From Streptomyces mangrovi (GTDB lineage: Bacteria; Actinomycetota; Actinomycetes; Streptomycetales; Streptomycetaceae): 64,000 nt of DNA. The position numbers and the translations under genes were made by a program. This document shows positions 57,651-64,000 of the stretch, piece after piece. Positions within the stretch are counted from its first letter, which is position 1; each line of letters starts with the position of its first letter. The notes below the pieces were generated by a model. That model made no database searches and was not told where the DNA came from. It saw only the letters and a list, made by a program, of their open reading frames with translations. The stretch spans positions 186,001-250,000 of the forward strand of contig NZ_FOSG01000007.1 in the NCBI RefSeq assembly GCF_900114215.1, in the 5' to 3' direction.

Positions 57651-59087
57651 TCAGCCGCGGTCGCTGCGCCAGCGCTGCCACAGCGGGTCCAGGTCGGTGC
57701 GGCTGTGCTCCTGCACCGTCTGCCGGAACTCGGCGGGCTCGACCACGCCGTACCGGTTGCGGGCCATCAGGTCGCTCAGCGCCAGGCGCAGTCCCTCGGC
57801 GCCGACGGTGGCGCGCACGTCGTGGAGCATGCACACGCCCTGGTGGTAGACGGTGGGGACGTATTCGGCGTAATTGCCGGCGAAGTAGTCCATGCCGGCG
57901 TCGACCCGGGCGGAGGCCGACGGCCAGCCGCTCACCGGGCTGCAGTCGCGCCGGCGGTTCAGGTACAGGTCGGTGGCGAACTGGGCCACCGACTCGTCGA
58001 GCCAGGGATGGTGGTACTGGTCGTTTCCGGCCATGCCGTACCACCACTGGTGGGCCGTCTCGTGGGCGGCGACGGATCCGGTGGGTTCGGTGAGGACGAA
58101 TCCCGGGTACTCCATGCCGCCGCCCTGCGGGGTGAACGCGCCGCTGATGACGGCGTCCAGTTCTCCGTGGGCGTAGGCGCCGTAGCTGTCGGAGAAGAAG
58201 TCGACGGCGCCGCCCACCGTCGCGGTCACCGACCGCGCCTGCGCCGAGGTGACGTCGGGCGTGGCCCAGCCGCGCACCGTGACCCCGGTGCGGGTGACCG
58301 CGGTGACCTCGCGGAACGGTCCGGCGGCGAAGGCGAAGTCCCTGACCCGGGGCGCGTGGATCCGGGTGACGGTGCGGCCGTCGGCGCTCTGGGTGCTCTG
58401 GACGGTTCCGGTGGCCGGGACGGCGAGGGCGCTGGGATGGTCGAGGGTGACGGTGAAGTCCGCGGTCAGGGAGAAGAAGCTCTCCCCGAAGCTGCCGCCC
58501 TCGGGAACGTACGGCGGCAGGTGCCAGCCGCCGGCGTCCCTCACGGCCAGGACGGGTACGGCGTTGCCCAGGTAGGAGAAGTCGCCGACCCTGCCGAACC
58601 GCTGGTGCTGGTAGGGCACGTCGATGGCGAGGTGGAAGGAGATCTCCGTGGCGTCGCCGGGGGCCAGCGGGGCGGGCAGGTCCACGGGCAGGGCCGTGCA
58701 GTCCTGGGCGAGGGGGCCGGGCGTCCCTCCGGTCACCCGGGTGACCCGTATCGGGTCGGTCGCCGCGCAGCCGTGGATGCCGTTGCTCCACAGGCGCAGC
58801 CAGATCCGGTCCAGGGGCGTGCCCCCGGTGTTGGTGAAGGCGATGTGCTGGGTGCCGCGCCACTGGTCGCCCGCGGTGTTGCCGCTGAGTTCCAGCCGGT
58901 GGTGGGCCTGGGCCGGTGTGCGCCGGGGGCCGGGTGAGGTGGCCGGTCCCGGCTCGGGCCGCGGCGGGGGTGCGGGGGCCGGGGAGGCGGGCGCGGTCGT
59001 GGTGGCCGCGAGGGTGAGCAGCAGTCCGAGGACACCGAGGACGCGGCGAAGCCGCGGCCCGCGGGCGCGGGCGCTCGTCGCGGTCAC
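57651..59087 (-). CDS. Secreted M1-family metallopeptidase
   Basis: 478 residues from GTG 59087. This start puts the hydrophobic LRRVLGVLGLLLTLAATT at signal-peptide position; longer in-frame extensions (to 59351) have no similarity. The M1 body shows HHRLELSGNTAGDQWRGTQH, ISFHLAIDVPYQHQRFGRVG, GGGMEYPGFVLTEP (GxMEN-like), the zinc site AAHETAHQWWYGMAGND and the third ligand WLDESVAQFATDLYLNRR. Likely an exported aminopeptidase. First gene of the secreted-hydrolase operon, divergent from the SARP gene. Confidence 0.9.
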   Translation of the reverse strand: MTATSARARGPRLRRVLGVLGLLLTLAATTTAPASPAPAPPPRPEPGPATSPGPRRTPAQAHHRLELSGNTAGDQWRGTQHIAFTNTGGTPLDRIWLRLWSNGIHGCAATDPIRVTRVTGGTPGPLAQDCTALPVDLPAPLAPGDATEISFHLAIDVPYQHQRFGRVGDFSYLGNAVPVLAVRDAGGWHLPPYVPEGGSFGESFFSLTADFTVTLDHPSALAVPATGTVQSTQSADGRTVTRIHAPRVRDFAFAAGPFREVTAVTRTGVTVRGWATPDVTSAQARSVTATVGGAVDFFSDSYGAYAHGELDAVISGAFTPQGGGMEYPGFVLTEPTGSVAAHETAHQWWYGMAGNDQYHHPWLDESVAQFATDLYLNRRRDCSPVSGWPSASARVDAGMDYFAGNYAEYVPTVYHQGVCMLHDVRATVGAEGLRLALSDLMARNRYGVVEPAEFRQTVQEHSRTDLDPLWQRWRSDRG

Positions 59088-59352
59088 GGCGCGTCCGGCC
59101 CGGTCGGCGGCGGTGGCGGTGGTGGTGGTGGCGGCGAAGGCGGGAGATCGGTCACGGTGACGGCTCGCTTTCGTCGGGGAACCGGCCGTGGCCCGGGCAT
59201 GCGCGGATTCGCCCTCTACGCATGGCGTGGGCACGACATCTACGCTCTGAGCGTGGCGCCCGGCGGTGAAACGAGAGTGAAACCACGCGTCCGGCCCGTG
59301 ACATGGGGGCAGTCCCCCGTCACAGCCGTGTCGGAGAGGGGAGCGACGCACC

Positions 59353-61638
59353 GTGATCGGCTACGAGGAGACTCCGTCGGTCGTCCGTGGGACGACCCGG
59401 TGCAGGCACGCGATCGACGGCGGCGACTTCCCCGGGGCTGTCGCCCTGCTGAAGGACCTCGCCAAGCCGCTGTGCGACCGCGGCGAGGCGCACACCTTCG
59501 TCGGGCTGGTGGAGCGGATCCCCCCGCATCTCAGGGCGGACGACATCGAACTGGCGCTGCGCACCGGGGAGGCCTGGACCGAGTTGGCGCAGTGGCAGCG
59601 GGCGGCGCTCTGCTACGAGCGGGCGCACCGGCTGGCCGAGCGCGCCGGCCGCGCGGACGAACGCGCCCGGGTGCTGACCGCGCAGGGTGTCCTGAGCTGG
59701 TACCGCGGAGACATCCCCGGCGCCGGGCGGCTTCTCGAGGCCGCCCGGCGGCTGCTCGCGGACACCGACGAGGAGCACCGCGACTGGGACGAGTTACGGG
59801 AGGGGCTGGCGCTGGTCCACAGCGGGCAGGGGCGGCTGGACGAGGCCGAGGGGCTGTTGCGAAGGCAGCTGCGCGTGTTCCAGCGCCGGGCGGACGCCGA
59901 AGGGCAGCGGCACGTGCTGGCCAACACCGCCCTGCTCGTCGCCCTGCGGCGGGGTGACTTCGACAACGCCGGGGCACTGCTGCGCGAGGCGGTCGACATC
60001 GCCCGGCAGCACGGCCTGCGCCTGGGCCTGGCCCGTACGCACAACTGCCTGGCCTTCGTGCTCAACTGGAGCGGGCAGCACGCCGAGGCCCTGGACCACG
60101 CCCAGTGGGCGCTGCGCCACAGCGGCAGTCCGCCCGTCTCCCACATCGTCGGCTTCGCGCAGTACAACCGGGCGGTCGCCCTGCTCCACCAGGGCGACAC
60201 GGAGGCCGCGCACGACGCCTGCCTGCGCTCCCTGCGGGAGCTGGACTCCGGATGCTCCTCGCTCCTGGGCGCCGACGTGCTGATGGCCCAGGCGCAGGCG
60301 GAGTCCTCCCGCAGTCTGCTGAGTGCGGCCCGCACCGCGCGCTCGGCCGTGGACGTGGCGCGGATGCAGCAGGACCTGTGGACACTGGCGGTCCATCTCG
60401 TCGCATACGCGGGGCTCGCCGACCCGGCGGCCGCGAGGGCGGCTCTCGAGGAGGCCGGAACCCTCCTCGAACGCTACGGCGACCCGCACCAGCTGCTGCG
60501 GTGGAGACTGGCGGCCGCCTCCCTCGCCCACACCGAGGGCGACCGGGCCGCGCTGGGCGAACACGTCGGCCACCTCCTCACCCAGATGTGCCACTACCCG
60601 GGGCTGACCGCCTCCATCACCGAACGGCTCGGGGTGCTGCTGCCCGCCGCGATCGAGCACGGGTCCGCACCCCTGCCGCTCCCGGGCCCGCTGGGAACGG
60701 CCTGGGCCCAGGCGTTCGCACCCCTGGCCGCGGATCTGCTCGCCTCACCCGACGAGCGGGTCCGCGAATGGGCGGTCAGGGCGCTCGGCAGACAGCGGGA
60801 GGCGTGGGCGTACGAGCTGCTCGCCGGACACCGGGACCCCACCGCGCGGATCCGCGGCATGGCCGCCGAGGCGATCTCCGACGCCGGGCACCAGCCCCTG
60901 CCCGAGATCGGCCTGCGCTGTCTGGGCGGCTCCGAGGTGCGCCTGTCCGGGGTGCTCGTGCTCCCCGAACGCTGGGGTTCCCTGCACGCGCAGCTCATCC
61001 TCTTCCGCCTCGCGCACACCGGCGGCGCCACCCGCGACGAACTCATCGAGCTCCTGTGGCCCGACGAGGACCCGGCCAGGACCGAGGCCCGGCTGCGCAC
61101 CACGATACGGATCCTGCGCTCGGCGCTGCGCCCGGCCTGGCACCCCAGGGCCGACTACATCACCCACCGAGCCGGACGCTACGGCCTCTCGTCCGGGGTA
61201 CAGGTCACCAGTGACGTACAGCGATTCGAGCACTGGATCGACCACGCCCGCCGGCAAGAGGGGGCGCCGCGCTGGCAGTCCTGCGAGCAGGCGGTCGCCT
61301 GCTACCGCGGCCCCTTCCTGCCCGACTGGCGCCAGGAGTGGGCCCACCGCGAACGGGAACGGCTCACCGGACGGTGGCTGTGGGCTCTGGAGGAGCACGG
61401 GAGCGCGCTGCTCGCCGCCGACCGTGCCGAGGAGGCCGAGGAACGGGCCCGCCAGGTCATCGCCGTGGACGAGCTGCGCGAGCGGGCCTGGCGCGTCCTG
61501 CTGCACGCCCTCGACCGCCAGGGGCGCCGGGCCGAGGCGGTCCGAAGCTACCGGCAGTTGCAGGAACTGCTCCACGACCTCCTGGGGACGGCCCCGGCGC
61601 CGGCGACCCGCCGGCTCGCCGGCCGCCTCACCGGCTGA
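59353..61638 (+). CDS. SARP-like regulator: N-terminal TPR, C-terminal DNA-binding/BTAD
   Basis: 761 residues, GTG start. The N-terminal 430 residues are TPR-like (for example RVLTAQGVLSWYRGDIPGAG, RTHNCLAFVLNWSGQHAEAL), followed by a HEAT-like piece (ERVREWAVRALGRQREAWAY). The winged-helix part LRCLGGSEVRLSGVLVLPER with ELIELLWPDEDPARTEARLR and TTIRILRSALRPAWHP begins at about 518, and the bacterial transcriptional activation domain follows to the end. Classic SARPs carry the DNA-binding unit first; here it is C-terminal. Divergent from the four secreted-protein genes, which are plausible targets. Confidence 0.85.
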   Translation: MIGYEETPSVVRGTTRCRHAIDGGDFPGAVALLKDLAKPLCDRGEAHTFVGLVERIPPHLRADDIELALRTGEAWTELAQWQRAALCYERAHRLAERAGRADERARVLTAQGVLSWYRGDIPGAGRLLEAARRLLADTDEEHRDWDELREGLALVHSGQGRLDEAEGLLRRQLRVFQRRADAEGQRHVLANTALLVALRRGDFDNAGALLREAVDIARQHGLRLGLARTHNCLAFVLNWSGQHAEALDHAQWALRHSGSPPVSHIVGFAQYNRAVALLHQGDTEAAHDACLRSLRELDSGCSSLLGADVLMAQAQAESSRSLLSAARTARSAVDVARMQQDLWTLAVHLVAYAGLADPAAARAALEEAGTLLERYGDPHQLLRWRLAAASLAHTEGDRAALGEHVGHLLTQMCHYPGLTASITERLGVLLPAAIEHGSAPLPLPGPLGTAWAQAFAPLAADLLASPDERVREWAVRALGRQREAWAYELLAGHRDPTARIRGMAAEAISDAGHQPLPEIGLRCLGGSEVRLSGVLVLPERWGSLHAQLILFRLAHTGGATRDELIELLWPDEDPARTEARLRTTIRILRSALRPAWHPRADYITHRAGRYGLSSGVQVTSDVQRFEHWIDHARRQEGAPRWQSCEQAVACYRGPFLPDWRQEWAHRERERLTGRWLWALEEHGSALLAADRAEEAEERARQVIAVDELRERAWRVLLHALDRQGRRAEAVRSYRQLQELLHDLLGTAPAPATRRLAGRLTG

Positions 61639-61744
61639 GCCTTCCGGGGCCCGAGGGGCCCGTCGGCGGCGCACAATGGGACATCGGGCCCGGCCCGAGG
61701 AGCCGCGGCCGTACAGCACCACTTCGAGACGGGACTGATCTTCC

Positions 61745-62596
61745 ATGGGCCGAGTCACCGAACGCCGCCGCGTCGTCCGTCTGCGCGACGGTGCGGTGAG
61801 CGAGCGCCCGGACACCCTGGTGGCCGAGGAGCCGCTGGAGATCCGTCTGAACGGCAGGCCGCTGGCGATCACCATGCGCACGCCCGGCGACGACTTCGCC
61901 CTGGCCGCCGGTTTCCTGGTCAGCGAGGGTGTGCTGGGCCGCCCGGAGGAGCTGGCGAACATCGTCTACTGCGCCGGTGCCACCGAGCAGGCCGACGGCA
62001 CCACGCGCAACAGCTACAACGTCGTCGACGTGCGCCTGGCCCCCGGGGTGACCGTCCCCGACATCACCCTGGAGCGCAACGTCTACACCACCTCCTCGTG
62101 CGGGCTGTGCGGCAAGGCCGGCCTGGACGCGGTGCGCACCACCGCCCGCTGGCCCATCAGTGGGGAGCTGCCCCCGCTGGAGCCGGAGGTGCTGGCCGCG
62201 CTGCCCGACCGGCTGCGCGCGGCCCAGCGGGTGTTCGACCGCACCGGCGGCCTGCACGCGGCCGCGCTGTTCTCCCCGGAGGGGGAGCTGCTGGACCTGC
62301 GCGAGGACGTCGGGCGCCACAACGCCGTCGACAAGCTCGTCGGACGCGCCCTGACCCGGGGGGAGCTGCCGCTGTCGCACGCGGTGCTGCTGGTGTCGGG
62401 GCGGGCCTCGTTCGAGCTGGCGCAGAAGGCGGTGATGGCCGGGGTGCCCGTGCTGGCGGCCGTCTCCGCGCCGTCCTCCCTGGCCGTCGATCTGGCGGCC
62501 GAGACGGGCCTGACCCTGGTCGGCTTCCTGCGGGGGGCGTCGATGAACGTCTACGCCGGCGAGCACCGCGTCGCGCTCGGCGCCCGGCGGTCCTGA
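61745..62596 (+). CDS. fdhD: Formate dehydrogenase accessory sulfurtransferase FdhD
   Basis: 283 residues. EEPLEIRLNGRPLAITMRTP, TPGDDFALAAGFLVSEGVL, SSCGLCGKAGLDAV (the CxxC that carries sulfur from IscS) and EDVGRHNAVDKLVGRALTRG with LLVSGRASFELAQKAVMAGV are all diagnostic. FdhD sulfurates the molybdenum cofactor before insertion into formate dehydrogenase, which is not encoded in the window. ATG start, full family length. Confidence 0.96.
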   Translation: MGRVTERRRVVRLRDGAVSERPDTLVAEEPLEIRLNGRPLAITMRTPGDDFALAAGFLVSEGVLGRPEELANIVYCAGATEQADGTTRNSYNVVDVRLAPGVTVPDITLERNVYTTSSCGLCGKAGLDAVRTTARWPISGELPPLEPEVLAALPDRLRAAQRVFDRTGGLHAAALFSPEGELLDLREDVGRHNAVDKLVGRALTRGELPLSHAVLLVSGRASFELAQKAVMAGVPVLAAVSAPSSLAVDLAAETGLTLVGFLRGASMNVYAGEHRVALGARRS

Positions 62597-62885
62597 CGGC
62601 GGCGGGACGGGCGGACGGGACCGGGGCGGGAAACGGCACGCGGGACGGGCGACCGGCCCGGGAACCGCCGCCCCGGCGGTCACGTCCCACCGCGCAAGAG
62701 GGGGAATCGCACGGGAGATCCGGTGGAGAGGGCCGGGATGAACGGTGACGGCCCGGCACGGGTGTCCCGAAGTGACCGTATTTACCCCGGCGGGCCGCAT
62801 CACCTCCCTTCCTGGGCGCCCCGCGGATCCGATACGGTCACCTCGCCGTGAGTCCCCCATGGCACAGCGCGACGAGGAGCGGCAC

Positions 62886-64000
62886 GTGCGCGAGTTCACC
62901 GTCCCGGCCCTGGCGACGGAGCCTCAGACCGGAGGGCTGGCCGACGCCGTCTTCGACCGCGCCGACACCGACCCGCACCAGGTGGTGATGGCCCGCAAGG
63001 ACGCCTCGGGCGCGTGGCGGGACGTGACCGCCGCGGAGTTCCGCGACCAGGTGCTGGCGCTGGCCAAGGGGCTGCTCGCCGAGGGCGTGCGCTTCGGCGA
63101 CCGGGTGGCGATCATGTCCCGCACCCGCTACGAGTGGACACTGTTCGACTTCGCCCTGTGGTCCGTCGGCGCCCAGCCGGTGCCGGTCTACCCCACCTCC
63201 TCGGCCGAGCAGGTCCACTGGATGCTGCACGACGCGGAGGTGACGGCCGCCGTCATGGAGCACGAGGACCACGCGATGACCGTCGGCTCGGTCATCGACC
63301 GGCTGCCGCGCCTGAAGCGGCTGTGGCAGCTCGACGCGGACGCCGAGGGCGCGCTGGCCGCCGCCGGGGCGCACCTCCACGACGACGTGGTGCACCGGCA
63401 CCGGCTCGCACTGACCCCGGACACCCCCGCCACCGTCCTGTACACCTCCGGCACCACCGGCCGCCCCAAGGGCTGTGTGCTGACCCACGGCAACTTCATG
63501 GCCGAGTGCGACAACATCGTCCGGCGCTACGAGGCCCTCTTCCCCTCCGGGGACGGGAAGCAGGCCTCCACCCTGCTCTTCCTCCCCCTCGCGCACGTCT
63601 TCGGGCGGATGATCGAGGTCGGGGCGGTGCGCGCGGGCGTCAGACTCGGCCACCAGCCCAACATGACCGCCGCCGCCCTCCTGCCCGACCTGGCGGCCTT
63701 CCGGCCCACCTTCGTGCTGGCCGTGCCCTACATCTTCGAGCGGATCTTCCAGGCCGCGCGGCGCAGGGCCGAGGCGGAGGGGCGGCTGGAGGTGTTCGAC
63801 AAGGCGGTGGACGTGGCCGTCCGCTACGCCGAGGCGATGGAGGCCAAGGCGTTCGGGACCGGGCGCGGCCCTGGTGCGGCCCTGCGGATGCAGCACGGCT
63901 TCTTCGACAAGGCCGTCTACTCCCGGCTGCGCGCCGCCCTCGGCGGCCGCTGCCGGTACGCGATGTCGGGCGGCTCGGCGATGGAGCGGCGCCTGGGGCT
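62886..64000 (+). CDS. Long-chain fatty acid-CoA ligase / AMP-binding protein (3' end outside window)
   Basis: 371 codons visible, open at the window edge. GTG 62886 is chosen because GAGGAG lies six bases upstream; an in-frame ATG at 62859 would add nine residues. Motifs: VRFGDRVAIMSRTRYEWTLF, the ATP-binding VLYTSGTTGRPKGCVLTHGN, FLPLAHVFGRMIEVGAV and RYAMSGGSAMERRLG. Activates long-chain fatty acids through an acyl-adenylate, feeding beta-oxidation or lipid synthesis. The 289 bases upstream contain no gene. Confidence 0.95.
   Translation, partial: MREFTVPALATEPQTGGLADAVFDRADTDPHQVVMARKDASGAWRDVTAAEFRDQVLALAKGLLAEGVRFGDRVAIMSRTRYEWTLFDFALWSVGAQPVPVYPTSSAEQVHWMLHDAEVTAAVMEHEDHAMTVGSVIDRLPRLKRLWQLDADAEGALAAAGAHLHDDVVHRHRLALTPDTPATVLYTSGTTGRPKGCVLTHGNFMAECDNIVRRYEALFPSGDGKQASTLLFLPLAHVFGRMIEVGAVRAGVRLGHQPNMTAAALLPDLAAFRPTFVLAVPYIFERIFQAARRRAEAEGRLEVFDKAVDVAVRYAEAMEAKAFGTGRGPGAALRMQHGFFDKAVYSRLRAALGGRCRYAMSGGSAMERRLG

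Overview
The window is a very GC-rich stretch of actinobacterial chromosome, almost certainly Streptomyces or a close relative. The evidence is codon use with strong third-position G/C bias, many GTG starts and GTGA/ATGA overlaps, a WhiB-family protein, several XRE(DUF5753)/DUF397 regulator pairs, a DmdR/IdeR-type iron box, a SARP-like regulator, and secreted GH27 and GH81 glycan hydrolases. It reads as an accessory-rich arm region, not a core housekeeping block, although htpG, a tRNA-Leu, fdhD and a fatty acyl-CoA ligase are present.

Layout. 1-6229 (minus): four-gene exopolysaccharide locus with a nucleotide-sugar epimerase/dehydratase (cut by the window edge), a polytopic membrane protein, a PelF-like GT4 glycosyltransferase and a secreted Agd3/PelA-like deacetylase. 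6.8-11.8 kb: a short DUF4132 protein, a WhiB-like protein, a RibD/DHFR-like reductase, an ABC exporter and DUF397 proteins. 11.8-16.3 kb: gene fragments next to a helical protein/STAND-NTPase pair that share a short terminal peptide (a BELL/NLR amyloid-signalling candidate), then a DUF6879 pair. 16.4-23.0 kb: an orphan eCIS-core protein, a lipoprotein and an iron-siderophore uptake locus divergent from one iron box. 23.0-30.1 kb: a VapBC pair, a DUF504 protein, pnuC-nadR, a solitary DNA methyltransferase with its own HTH, ThuA and an aldo/keto reductase. 30.3-36.6 kb: a secreted beta-helix protein, a Clp ATPase with a degenerate second AAA domain, and htpG. 36.7-39.7 kb: a PIMT-like methyltransferase overlapping a 44-codon Pro/Gly/Asp peptide gene (RiPP candidate), two small proteins and an XRE/DUF397 pair. 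39.6-41.3 kb: a duplicated junction flanking a secreted three-repeat protein. 41.8-48.9 kb: alpha-galactosidase, a membrane-anchored Mrr-like protein, an HD protein and a GH81 glucanase. 48.9-50.1 kb: two tandem, circularly permuted tRNA-like RNAs (Y RNA/YrlA-like) just downstream of a conserved hypothetical gene. 50.6-51.6 kb: decaying DNA with an IS1380-type remnant, an antitoxin pseudogene and a frame-shifted ATPase. 51.7-54.8 kb: XRE/DUF397 pair and a PUA/EVE-like-CBS-HEPN protein. 54.9-61.6 kb: tRNA-Leu(GAG), a four-gene operon of secreted hydrolases and a large SARP/TPR regulator. 61.7-64.0 kb: fdhD and the start of a fatty acyl-CoA ligase.

The most interesting candidates are the NLR/BELL pair (12.3-14.9 kb), the tandem permuted tRNA-like RNAs with their neighbour gene (49.0-50.1 kb), the peptide/PIMT pair (36.7-38.1 kb), the PUA-CBS-HEPN fusion (53.2-54.8 kb) and the Agd3/PelF polysaccharide locus (1-6.2 kb). 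Family names come from reading motifs by eye; no database search was run.
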